Positions 7,657 through 15,354 of a DNA stretch of 64,000 bases are shown here, in pieces (positions within the stretch are counted from its first letter, which is position 1; the number at the start of each line of letters is the position of its first letter). Origin of the DNA: Bradyrhizobium sp. CIAT3101 (GTDB taxonomy: Bacteria > Pseudomonadota > Alphaproteobacteria > Rhizobiales > Xanthobacteraceae). A program made the position numbers and the translations under genes. The notes below the pieces were generated by a model. That model was not told the origin of the DNA. It ran no database searches and saw only the letters and a list, made by a program, of their open reading frames with translations. The stretch is taken from the NCBI RefSeq assembly GCF_029714945.1, contig NZ_CP121634.1, positions 3,431,001 to 3,495,000 of the forward strand, in the 5' to 3' direction.

Positions 7657-8388
7657 ATGAATTCAGCTCCGCGCGACGAACGCCTTCCCCGCTATCAGCT
7701 TCTGCGCGACGACCTCGCCGCGCGCATCAACCGCAATGAATGGCGGCCGGGCGAGCCGATTCCGTCGGAGGCCGAGCTAGGCGCCCATTATGGCGTCGCC
7801 ATCGGCACCGTGCGCAAGGCGATCGACCAGCTCGTCGCGGACGCGGTGCTGGAGCGCCAGCAGGGCCGCGGCACCTTCGTGCGCCGCGCGCGCTTCAACT
7901 CCTCGCTGTTCCGCTTCTTCCGCTTCCAGTCCGAGAGCGGCGAGCGGCGCGTGCCGAAGAGCCGCATCATCCGGCGCAAGAGCGTGCCCGCGACATCGGC
8001 CGTCGCGTCGGCGCTGCGTATCCCGGTGGGCGAGCCGGTGATCAGCCTCTCGCGTCTGCGGCTGATCGACGATGTGCCGCTGCTGGCCGAGGAAATCTGG
8101 CTCCAGCAATCGCGTTTCGCAAAAATACTCGAGATCGACACCGCCGAGTTCGGCGACCTCTTGTATCCGCTTTACGAGGAGCGCTGCGGCGAGGTGGTGG
8201 TCTCCGCCGAGGAAATCCTGACGGTCGAGACCGCCAACGAGATGCAGGCGCGATTGTTGCGGCTCGAGGCCCACGCGCCGTTGATCGTGATCGAACGCCT
8301 CGCGCTCGATCTGGAGCGACGGCCGATCGAATGGCGCCGTTCGCGCGGGCCGGCGGATCGCTTCCGCTACCACGCCGAGATCCGCTGA
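7657..8388 (+). CDS. GntR family regulator (HutC/UTRA type)
   Basis: A 243-residue regulator. The N-terminal winged helix (about residues 12-78) has the GntR signature (WRPGEPIPSEAELGAHYGV, then TVRKAIDQLV and GRGTFV). The C-terminal UTRA-type effector domain (about 95-240) includes PLLAEEIWL and the terminal HAEIR. The ATG at 7657 is chosen; upstream codons overlap an operator-like palindrome. UTRA regulators respond to small organic acids or sugars. The MFS transporter and amidohydrolase genes follow on the same strand, so these are the likely targets and the effector may be the transported aromatic or lactone-type compound. Confidence 0.9.
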   Translation: MNSAPRDERLPRYQLLRDDLAARINRNEWRPGEPIPSEAELGAHYGVAIGTVRKAIDQLVADAVLERQQGRGTFVRRARFNSSLFRFFRFQSESGERRVPKSRIIRRKSVPATSAVASALRIPVGEPVISLSRLRLIDDVPLLAEEIWLQQSRFAKILEIDTAEFGDLLYPLYEERCGEVVVSAEEILTVETANEMQARLLRLEAHAPLIVIERLALDLERRPIEWRRSRGPADRFRYHAEIR

Positions 8389-8438
8389 CGCGGCTATTCA
8401 ACGACATCAAGCAATAAACGAGTACAGGGGTAGGAAAC

Positions 8439-9683
8439 ATGTCGAACTGGTACAGTGAAAGCTCGCCGCTGGAGCGGCGCACGTTCTGGGCAAGCTTTGG
8501 CGGCTGGGCGCTGGATGCGCTCGACGTCCAGATGTTCGGCCTTGCCATCCCCGCGCTGATCGCGGCCTTCGGCATCAGCAAGGCCGATGCCGGCTTGCTC
8601 GGCTCGGTCACGTTGTTCTTCGGTGCGTTCGGCGGCTGGCTCGGTGGCGCGCTCGGCGACCGTTTTGGTCGGGTCAAGGCGCTGCAGATCACGGTTGCGA
8701 CCTTTGCGCTGGCGACGTTCGCTTCAGCCTTTGCGATGAGCTACACCCAACTCCTGGTGCTCAAGGCGATCCAGGGCCTCGGTTTCGGCGCCGAATGGGC
8801 CTGCGGCGCGGTGCTGATGGCCGAGATCATCCGGCCCGAGCATCGCGGCAAGGCGCTTGGCACGGTGCAAAGCGCCTGGGCCGTCGGTTGGGGCGCGGCC
8901 GTGCTGCTATCGGCGCTGGTCTTCACCTATGCGCCGGCTGATATCGCCTGGCGCATCCTGTTTGCGATCGGATTGTTGCCGGCGCTGCTCATCATCTTCA
9001 TCCGCCGCGGGCTGAAGGAGCCGCCGCGCGCCGTTGCCAAGGACGCAGAGATGCCGTTCCTTGCCACGCTTTCCGGCATCTTCCACCGCGACGTGCTGCG
9101 CTCGACCCTGGTCGGCGGCCTGTTCGGCATCGGTGCCCATGGCGGCTATGCCGCGTTGACGACCTTCCTGCCGACATATCTGCGCGAAGTGCGGCATTTG
9201 TCGGTGCTCGGCTCCAGCGGCTATCTCGCCGTCATCATCGTCGCCTTCTTCTGCGGCTGTGTCGCCAGCGGCATCATCAGCGACCGCATCGGGCGCCGGG
9301 CCAATGTCGCGTTGTTCGCCAGCGCATGCATCGCAACCGTGCTGGTCTACATCTTTGCGCCGCTGACCAACGGCGAAATGCTGGTGCTCAGCTTTCCGCT
9401 CGGCTTCTTCTCGGCCGGCATTCCCGCCAGCATGGCGGCGTTGTTCAGCGAGCTCTATCCCGCGGGCGTGCGCGGCACCGGCGTCGGCTTCTGCTACAAT
9501 TTCGGCCGCGTCGTCTCCGCCGCGTTTCCCTTCCTGGTCGGCTTTCTCGGCGATCGCATCGGTCTCGGGCCCGCGATCGGCATCGATGCGGCGTTTGCCT
9601 ATGCATTGGTGCTGATCGCGGTGCTGCTCCTGCCCGAGACCCGCGGCAAGGTGTTCGAGCAGGCCGTGGCGACGCGCGCCTGA
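8439..9683 (+). CDS. MFS transporter, organic/aromatic acid symporter type
   Basis: A 414-residue major facilitator with about 12 membrane segments. The loop 2-3 motif GGALGDRFGRVKALQ and its second-half counterpart SGIISDRIGRRANV are intact. The first segment carries WALDALDVQMFGLAIPAL, whose acidic residues are typical of the aromatic acid:H+ symporter and related sialate/metabolite:H+ symporter groups. A GGGTAGGA box precedes the ATG. It sits between a GntR regulator (50 bases) and a TAT-exported amidohydrolase (22 bases), so it probably imports the substrate or product of that hydrolase. The exact substrate cannot be assigned. Confidence 0.88.
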   Translation: MSNWYSESSPLERRTFWASFGGWALDALDVQMFGLAIPALIAAFGISKADAGLLGSVTLFFGAFGGWLGGALGDRFGRVKALQITVATFALATFASAFAMSYTQLLVLKAIQGLGFGAEWACGAVLMAEIIRPEHRGKALGTVQSAWAVGWGAAVLLSALVFTYAPADIAWRILFAIGLLPALLIIFIRRGLKEPPRAVAKDAEMPFLATLSGIFHRDVLRSTLVGGLFGIGAHGGYAALTTFLPTYLREVRHLSVLGSSGYLAVIIVAFFCGCVASGIISDRIGRRANVALFASACIATVLVYIFAPLTNGEMLVLSFPLGFFSAGIPASMAALFSELYPAGVRGTGVGFCYNFGRVVSAAFPFLVGFLGDRIGLGPAIGIDAAFAYALVLIAVLLLPETRGKVFEQAVATRA

Positions 9684-9705
9684 CGAAGTATGAGGAGCAG
9701 CCATC

Positions 9706-10599
9706 ATGACATTGTCTCAGCGCGGCCTGACCCGCCGCCAGTTTGGCGCGGGCCTCGCGTCGCTCGCCACCGTGGTCGCGACCACAGCCAGGAGTGAGGC
9801 GGCCTTGCCCGTTATCGACACCCACGCCCATGTCTTTCATCGCGAGCTTAAGCTCGCGCCGGGCCGGCGTTACGCGCCGGACTATGACGCGCCGCTGTCG
9901 CTCTATCTCGAGCAGCTCGACCACAACGGCATGACCAACGGCGTGCTGGTGCAGCCGAGCTTCCTGGGCACCGATAATTCCTATCTGGTCGACTGCCTGA
10001 AGCAGACCAAGGGCCGCCTGCGCGGCGTCGCTGTTGTCGATCTCGCGATCAGCGCGGACGAGTTACGCGAGCTCGATCGCGCCGGCGTGGTCGGCATTCG
10101 CCTCAATCTCGTTGGCCAGTCCTTGCCCGATCTCGCTGTGAGCGAATGGAAGGGGTTGCTTGCAAATGTGAAGGCGATGGGCTGGCAGGTCGAGATCCAG
10201 CGCAACGCCTCCGATCTCGCCGTGCTCGCGCCGCAGCTGCTCGATCTCGGCGTCACCGTCGTGCTCGATCACTACGCGCTGCCCGATCCGAAACTCGGTG
10301 TCGCCGATCCCGGCTTTCGATCGGTGCTGAAGCTTGGCGCGACGCGAAACGTGTGGGTCAAGATCTCCGCGCCGTACCGCAACGGGGCGGCGGGCGAAAG
10401 CTTTGCGAAAGAGGCTTATCCGCTGCTGCGCGACGCGTACGGCCTCGATCGCCTGTTGTGGGGCAGCGACTGGCCGCATACGCAGTTCGAGGCAACGCAG
10501 AGCTACGCGAAGAACCGGCAATTCCTCGACACGCTCATCGTCGACAAGAGCGAGCGCGCGCAAGTGCTGGCATCGCCGCGACCGCTCTTTCGTTTCTGA
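9706..10599 (+). CDS. TAT-exported amidohydrolase family protein (PDC-lactonase-like)
   Basis: A 297-residue metal-dependent hydrolase of the amidohydrolase 2 group that includes 2-pyrone-4,6-dicarboxylate lactonase and 4-sulfomuconolactone hydrolase. The N-terminus is a twin-arginine signal (TRRQFG, Arg10-Arg11, then a hydrophobic stretch), so it is probably exported folded to the periplasm. The barrel starts at VIDTHAHVFH (H40, H42). VVLDHYALPDP supplies a further histidine and LLWGSDWPHTQ the catalytic aspartate. An AGGAG box lies upstream. It follows the MFS gene by 22 bases. Together they suggest periplasmic lactone or amide hydrolysis followed by uptake. The substrate is unknown, and the TAT signal is less usual for this family. 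Confidence 0.85.
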   Translation: MTLSQRGLTRRQFGAGLASLATVVATTARSEAALPVIDTHAHVFHRELKLAPGRRYAPDYDAPLSLYLEQLDHNGMTNGVLVQPSFLGTDNSYLVDCLKQTKGRLRGVAVVDLAISADELRELDRAGVVGIRLNLVGQSLPDLAVSEWKGLLANVKAMGWQVEIQRNASDLAVLAPQLLDLGVTVVLDHYALPDPKLGVADPGFRSVLKLGATRNVWVKISAPYRNGAAGESFAKEAYPLLRDAYGLDRLLWGSDWPHTQFEATQSYAKNRQFLDTLIVDKSERAQVLASPRPLFRF

Positions 10600-10718
10600 C
10601 ACGCATCGCGATTGCTCCGATTGCTCTCTATTTTGGGGCATGACGGACGATGTTTTGAGCTTGTAGAGTGCTGCGCGAGGCGGCCGGTTTTCTGCCGCCA
10701 TTTGCGTGAGGACTTTAC

Positions 10719-11633
10719 ATGCAGCGCCGCTACATCACCGTCGACGTGTTCACGGACCGCGCCTTCGGCGGCAACCAGCTTGCCGTGGTGCTCGACGCTG
10801 GCGGGCTGTCCACGCAGCAGATGCAGGCGATCGCGACCGAGTTCAACTATTCCGAGACGACGTTCGTGCTGCCGCCGCGCGACAAGGCCAACGACGCCGA
10901 GGTGCGCATCTTCACGCCCGTGCTGGAGATTGCCTTTGCCGGCCACCCCAATGTCGGAACGGCCTTCGTACTCGCCTCGATGGCGAAAGAGCCGAAGCCC
11001 CGGCTCTTGTTCGAGGAGAAAGCCGGGCTCGTGCCGGTCGAGATCGTGAGAGAGCAGGGGCGGGTGATCAGGACGGAGCTCACCGCGCCGCAACCGCTGG
11101 CGCGGTATGCGCCGCTGTCACCGGCTGAAGCCGCGAGCTGCATTTCGTTGACCGCGGATGATGTCAGGACCGACAACCACGCACCGCATGTCGTCACCGT
11201 CGGAAACGCGTTTCTGGTGATGGAGCTGCATTCGCGCGAGGCATTGAAGCGGGCCCGCCCCGATGCGGCAGCCTACGGCAAGATTTTGCCGCGCGATGGC
11301 GCCCGCTCGGTGTGGTTCTATACGCGCGACGTGCCTGCGGCCGAGGCGCCCTGCGAGCGGCAGGCGCGCATGTTCATGCGCGGCGCGAGCGGCCTCACCG
11401 AAGATCCCGCCACCGGCAGCGCGACCGTTGCGGCCGCCGCGCTATTCGCCGGTCTCGATCCCACGCGCGACGGCGAATTGCAGCTCACGGTCGGCCAGGG
11501 CTTCGACATGGGCCGGCCGAGCATTCTGCAGACGCGCGTGCGCAAGCAGGATGGCAAGATCGTCTCCGCCCATGTCGGCGGCGCTTGCGTGCAGATGATG
11601 GAGGGGACGTTCAGGTTGGCGGGGGAGAGTTAG
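10719..11633 (+). CDS. PhzF family isomerase/epimerase-like protein
   Basis: A 304-residue two-domain protein of the PhzF family. The N-terminus (VDVFTDRAFGGNQLAVVLDA), the catalytic glutamate E46 in FNYSETTFVLPP, and the motif FAGHPNVGTAF are diagnostic, as is the C-terminal SGLTEDPATGSATVAAAALF. PhzF proteins isomerise small unsaturated acids, such as DHHA in phenazine synthesis, but most genomic copies have unknown substrates and there are no phenazine genes here. It is transcribed from its own unit 119 bases after the amidohydrolase. Length and key residue are intact. Confidence 0.9.
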   Translation: MQRRYITVDVFTDRAFGGNQLAVVLDAGGLSTQQMQAIATEFNYSETTFVLPPRDKANDAEVRIFTPVLEIAFAGHPNVGTAFVLASMAKEPKPRLLFEEKAGLVPVEIVREQGRVIRTELTAPQPLARYAPLSPAEAASCISLTADDVRTDNHAPHVVTVGNAFLVMELHSREALKRARPDAAAYGKILPRDGARSVWFYTRDVPAAEAPCERQARMFMRGASGLTEDPATGSATVAAAALFAGLDPTRDGELQLTVGQGFDMGRPSILQTRVRKQDGKIVSAHVGGACVQMMEGTFRLAGES

Positions 11634-11636
11634 ACC

Positions 11637-11719
11637 GTAGCCCGGATGGAGCGAAGCGAAATCCGGGGCAGTACCTGCGACGGAAACACTTCCCGGATTG
11701 CGCTGCGCTACATCCGGGC
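11637..11719. repeat. Palindromic intergenic repeat, type A copy 1
   Basis: The left end (GTAGCCCGGATGGAGCG) and the right end (TCCCGGATTGCGCTGCGC, then CATCCGGGC) form an imperfect long palindrome. A second copy lies at 35145-35231 with nearly identical ends but a different centre. It directly follows the PhzF stop codon. Confidence 0.8.
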
Positions 11720-11734
11720 AACAGACTTAGACCC

Positions 11735-11853
11735 GTCATCCTGAGGTGCGAGCTCTTGCGAGCCTCGAAGGATGTGCGGCCGAGGTGTCGGAGCATCAGT
11801 GCCACGCCGCCGCCCTTCGAGGCCTCCGCTTCGCTACGGCACCTCAGGGTGAC
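11735..11853. repeat. Palindromic intergenic repeat, type B
   Basis: GTCATCCTGAGGTGC (11735-11749) pairs with GCACCTCAGGGTGAC (11839-11853), with one mismatch in 15. The interior contains CCTCGAAGGATG and CCCTTCGAGGCC half-motifs. A related element (CTCCTCA, CCATCCTTCGAGAC) occurs at 54475-54582. It sits between convergent genes. Confidence 0.75.
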
Positions 11854-11867
11854 GGCTACGGAGGTAG

Positions 11868-12329
11868 CTACACCTGCCGTCCAGCCAGATTCTTCACCGC
11901 CACGCCATCGCGCTCCTCGATGATCTCGGCGATCATCTGACGGTGGCAGTGGGTGTGGTCGCGTTCGTAGCAGAGCAGGCAGACGGGGCCGGCCTTCTTC
12001 ACCAGCGCCGAGAGCTCGTCCATCGCTTCCCTGGCCTCAGGCGCCTTCAAGTGCTTTGAGAAGATCTTTTCCAGCACGTCGTATTGGCCACTGCGCGCGG
12101 CGAGGCGGCCTTCCTTCGGCGTGCCGAGTGCTGCGAGATGCACATAGGCGATGCCGCGCTCGTCGAGGCCTGCGGCCAGCTGCTTCTTGGAAAAGCCCGG
12201 CCGCCGCGACGACGTCACCGCGCGCACATCGACCACCAGCTTGACGCCGGCCTGCTCCAGCTCGTCCAGCACGGCCTTGGGCGGCGTCTGCTCATAGCCG
12301 ATGGTGAAGAGCTTCTTCGCCTTGGCCAT
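11868..12329 (-). CDS. DUF488 domain protein
   Basis: A 153-residue protein of the DUF488 family. Conserved elements are TIGYEQTPPKAVLDELEQ at the N-terminus, VVDVRAVTSSRRPGFSK, and near the C-terminus VCLLCYERDHTHCHRQMIAE, with its cysteine/histidine cluster. The enzymatic role is not established. It begins 9 bases after the DUF72 gene, and the two families commonly sit together, so an operon and joint function are likely. The final segment is cut close by the type B repeat just downstream. No signal peptide. Confidence 0.88.
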   Translation of the reverse strand: MAKAKKLFTIGYEQTPPKAVLDELEQAGVKLVVDVRAVTSSRRPGFSKKQLAAGLDERGIAYVHLAALGTPKEGRLAARSGQYDVLEKIFSKHLKAPEAREAMDELSALVKKAGPVCLLCYERDHTHCHRQMIAEIIEERDGVAVKNLAGRQV

Positions 12330-12338
12330 GGACTCTCC

Positions 12339-13160
12339 TCACGAGACTCGCGCGATCAGTTCCATGGCGCCGTGCGGTGCGCGCACTTTGCCCTCGTGAA
12401 TGACATAGGCGAACACGTCGCGCGGTTCCTTCTTCGGCTTCGCCTTGTCGACCTTCGGGAGGTCGTCGGGTTCACCGCCTGCGGCCCAGGCCTGGAAGCG
12501 TTCGGCCCAGGCGTCCAACTGCTTTGGCGGATAGCATGTCTTGATCTCGTCATTGCCTTTCTGCAGCCGGGCATAGACGAAATCGCCGGCGACGTCGGCG
12601 ATCGCCGGATATTTGCCGTGCTCGGCGAACACCACGGGCGTCTCGAATTCGCGGATCAGCGCGATGAAGTCGGGTGCGCAGAAACTGTCGTGGCGCACCT
12701 CCACCACATGGCGCAGCGCGCGGCCCTCGAGCTTGCGCGGCAACAGCTCCAGAAACTTGCCGAAATCGGCGCCGTCGAATTTCTTGGTCGGCGCGAATTG
12801 CCAGAGCACGGGGCCGAGATGGTCGCCCAGTTCCAGCACCCCGGAATCATAGAACCGCTTGATGGAATCGCCGGCCTCGGCCAGCACGCGGCGGTTGGTG
12901 GCAAAGCGCGGCCCCTTCACCGAGAACACAAAGCCGTCGGGCACTTCGGCTGCCCATTTGCGAAAGCTCTCCGGCTTCTGCGAGCCGTAATAGGTGCCGT
13001 TGATCTCGATCGACGTCAGCTTCGAGGCCGCGTAGGACAGCTCCTTCGCCTGCGTCAGCTTCTCCGGATAGAACACGCCGCGCCACGGCTCGAAGGTCCA
13101 GCCGCCGATTCCGATGAAGATGTTGCCGGATTTTTTGGTCGCGGTTTTTGCTTTGGCCAC
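12339..13160 (-). CDS. DUF72 domain protein (TIM-barrel)
   Basis: A 273-residue DUF72/YecE-family protein, predicted to be a TIM barrel. Diagnostic patterns are IGIGGWTFEPWRGVFYP near the N-terminus, LTSIEINGTYYGSQ, VFSVKGPRFATNRR and LGPVLWQFAPTKKFD. The biochemical role of the family is unknown. Translation apparently begins with GTG at 13160; no strong ribosome-binding site is visible. The first residues are Lys/Ala-rich. It is the promoter-proximal gene of a two-gene operon with the DUF488 gene. Confidence 0.87.
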   Translation of the reverse strand: MAKAKTATKKSGNIFIGIGGWTFEPWRGVFYPEKLTQAKELSYAASKLTSIEINGTYYGSQKPESFRKWAAEVPDGFVFSVKGPRFATNRRVLAEAGDSIKRFYDSGVLELGDHLGPVLWQFAPTKKFDGADFGKFLELLPRKLEGRALRHVVEVRHDSFCAPDFIALIREFETPVVFAEHGKYPAIADVAGDFVYARLQKGNDEIKTCYPPKQLDAWAERFQAWAAGGEPDDLPKVDKAKPKKEPRDVFAYVIHEGKVRAPHGAMELIARVS

Positions 13161-13278
13161 GGGGGATCTCGCATCGACGGGAAGGGGAGATCTGCATCCT
13201 AGTCAAACCAGAAGTGATTGGCCAGTTGCGGTGTCCCGTCTAAGCTGACGAAGAAATCTGCGCAAAAAGGAGAACAAG

Positions 13279-13659
13279 ATGCGGATGCTGATGCTGGGAG
13301 CGGCGCTCGTCATGATGACATCTGCTGCCATGACGTCTGTTGCGATGGCTGACGATGACGACGCGAAGGGCGCGCAGAAGCTCGCCATGCAGGGCCGCGA
13401 CGATTACTGGCATTGCCTGGCGCGGGAGTATTCGCGCGACAGCAATCAGGGCATGTCGGAACAGGATTTTGGAAAGTCGGTTTCGGGGGCCTGCCCCTCG
13501 GAACGGCAATATTACCGGGTGGCGCTGCTCGACTATCTGACCTCGCAGTATCCGAACATCGAATCCGGTGCCCATCTCGCGACCGCGAACAGGGCGGTGG
13601 AGGCGGCGCAGAAGGACATCGTGACCGCCTTCGTCAAGCACCGGCCGCCGCAGAAGTAG
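13279..13659 (+). CDS. Secreted hypothetical protein
   Basis: A 126-residue protein with a Met-rich Sec signal peptide (hydrophobic stretch MLMLGAALVMMTSAAMTS, probable cleavage after VAMA near residue 23) followed by an acidic DDDDAK start of the mature chain. The mature domain has two cysteines (WHCLAREY and GACPSE) that may form a disulfide in the periplasm, and is otherwise helical. An AAGGAG box precedes the ATG. I do not recognise a family. It is divergent from the DUF72 gene and 89 bases upstream of another small protein gene. Confidence 0.65.
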   Translation: MRMLMLGAALVMMTSAAMTSVAMADDDDAKGAQKLAMQGRDDYWHCLAREYSRDSNQGMSEQDFGKSVSGACPSERQYYRVALLDYLTSQYPNIESGAHLATANRAVEAAQKDIVTAFVKHRPPQK

Positions 13660-13748
13660 GGCTATGAATAGTCGCGGTCCGGCGGCCCTTCCGGCCGCGC
13701 GATCATCCGTGGTATGACTGGCAGCATCTGGAGCGGGGACGGGTTGGC

Positions 13749-13955
13749 ATGTCGTCTGAGTCGGTAGGTGGCATCTTTGGCGCGATCGTCGCGGCGGTCG
13801 TGCTGGCGGTCGCCGTCGTCTTCGGGCCGATCGGGCAGTACGGCAAGCCGCCGAAGCCGGCCAAGGTCGAGCCGGCCCCCGCCGCCATGGCACCCGCAGC
13901 CCCGGCTGCGCCGGCGCCGCGGGGCCCGGTGATCCGGGAAGTCCCGAACCAGTAA
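13749..13955 (+). CDS. Small single-pass membrane protein, Pro/Ala-rich tail
   Basis: A 68-residue protein. Residues 8-27 (IFGAIVAAVVLAVAVVFGPI) form one membrane helix. The remainder is a low-complexity Pro/Ala/Lys tail (PPKPAKVEPAP, then APAAPAAPAP) that probably extends into the periplasm or cytoplasm as a flexible linker. No enzyme motif is present and the function is unknown. Codon use resembles neighbouring genes, and a reading frame of this composition could be fortuitous, so confidence is moderate. Confidence 0.5.
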   Translation: MSSESVGGIFGAIVAAVVLAVAVVFGPIGQYGKPPKPAKVEPAPAAMAPAAPAAPAPRGPVIREVPNQ

Positions 13956-14196
13956 TGGCCTGAAAAAGACCTCCCGGCCCCCTTGCGGAGCGGCTGTGTC
14001 GTCCCCATTTAGGTGACAACGGCAACGTTGAGTAACAATCTCCGTTGTTGAGACGACCTTGGAATAGCTTGGGCTAGCGCCGGATGTACGCGCGGTCCGC
14101 CGTTCCGGGGTCGTTGGCATTTTTGGGCCTGTTTTGGGCCATCTCCCGAGAACCCCGGCTTGGCATCGCAGGACGCGGCAGATATACGCTGCCGTC

Positions 14197-15324
14197 ATGA
14201 ATGAAGCGATCAGACCGGGCGTCGGCGGCCAGGCTCAAGAGGGGCCGGAACTGTCGGTCATCGTCCCGACTTTCAACGAGCGCGACAATGTCACGGTGCT
14301 GTACCGGCGGCTGGAGGCGACGCTTGTCAACGTCGCCTGGGAAGTCGTGTTCGTCGACGACAATTCGCCCGACGGCACCTCCGACGTGGTGCGGGCGCTG
14401 GCGCAGCAGGACAGCCGCGTGCGCTGCATCCGCCGCATCGGCCGCCGCGGCCTGTCGGGCGCGTGCATCGAGGGCATCCTGGCCTCCAGCGCGCCTTTCG
14501 CCGCCGTGATCGACGCCGACCTCCAGCACGACGAGACGCAGCTGCCGAAGATGCTGTTGCTGCTCGCAAGCGATCAGGCCGACCTCGTCGTCGGCAGCCG
14601 CTACATCGAGGGCTACAAGAGCGAAGGCTTCAACAAGCAGCGCGCCGGCGCCAGTGCGCTGGCGACCGAGGTGGCGAAGAAGATGCTCCGGGTCGAGATC
14701 GCCGACCCGATGAGCGGCTTCTTCATGGTTCGCCGCGACCGGTTCGAGCAATTGGCACCAAAGCTGTCGGTGCACGGCTTCAAGATCCTGCTCGATCTCG
14801 TCGCGAGTGCGCAGGGCAATCTGCGCGCGGTCGAGATTCCCTACACGTTCGGCGCCCGCCAGCATGGCGAGAGCAAGCTCGATTCCATGGTCGCGCTCGA
14901 TTTCATCGGCCTCGTGCTGGCGAAGCTCACCAACGACATCGTCTCGCTGCGTTTCATCCTGTTCGCGATGGTGGGCGGCATCGGCCTCGTGGTGCATCTC
15001 ACCACGCTGTTCATCGGACTTCAGTTGTTCAAGGCGCCGTTCGCGGAGGCGCAGGCCGCAGGCGCCATCATCGCCATGACGACCAATTTCATCATGAACA
15101 ATTTCCTCACCTATCGGGATCAGCGGTTGAAGGGCTTTGCGATCTTGCGCGGCCTGATCATGTTCTACATCGTGTGCAGCGTCGGTCTGCTCGCCAATGT
15201 CGGCGTCGCCTTCTCGGTCTACGACCAGGAACCGATCTGGTGGCTGGCGGGCCTCGCCGGCGCGCTGATGGGCGTGGTGTGGAATTACGCGATGTCCGGA
15301 CTGTTCGTCTGGCGCAAGAAATAG
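14197..15324 (+). CDS. Polyprenyl-phosphate sugar synthase (GT2) fused to a GtrA membrane domain
   Basis: A 375-residue two-domain protein. The N-terminal GT2 domain (about residues 15-235) has the dolichol-phosphate mannosyltransferase pattern: SVIVPTFNERDNV, VFVDDNSPDGTSDVV, the AVIDADLQHDE metal-binding aspartates and DPMSGFFMVRRDRFE. The C-terminal GtrA domain (about 250-372) has four membrane helices. The enzyme should transfer a hexose from a nucleotide sugar to undecaprenyl phosphate, with GtrA helping membrane presentation or flipping. The ATG at 14197 is preferred over an open frame upstream. The GT39 gene follows after 30 bases and would use the lipid-linked sugar. The sugar (mannose or another) cannot be read from sequence. 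Confidence 0.9.
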   Translation: MNEAIRPGVGGQAQEGPELSVIVPTFNERDNVTVLYRRLEATLVNVAWEVVFVDDNSPDGTSDVVRALAQQDSRVRCIRRIGRRGLSGACIEGILASSAPFAAVIDADLQHDETQLPKMLLLLASDQADLVVGSRYIEGYKSEGFNKQRAGASALATEVAKKMLRVEIADPMSGFFMVRRDRFEQLAPKLSVHGFKILLDLVASAQGNLRAVEIPYTFGARQHGESKLDSMVALDFIGLVLAKLTNDIVSLRFILFAMVGGIGLVVHLTTLFIGLQLFKAPFAEAQAAGAIIAMTTNFIMNNFLTYRDQRLKGFAILRGLIMFYIVCSVGLLANVGVAFSVYDQEPIWWLAGLAGALMGVVWNYAMSGLFVWRKK

Positions 15325-15354
15325 TGCGCCCAGAAAACGGACAAGGATTCGGGT

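Noticed and set aside
14016..14048. Inverted repeat ACAACGG and CCGTTGT before the GT2/GtrA gene
   Set aside because: The 7-base arms are separated by 19 bases and may arise by chance; no promoter elements align with them.
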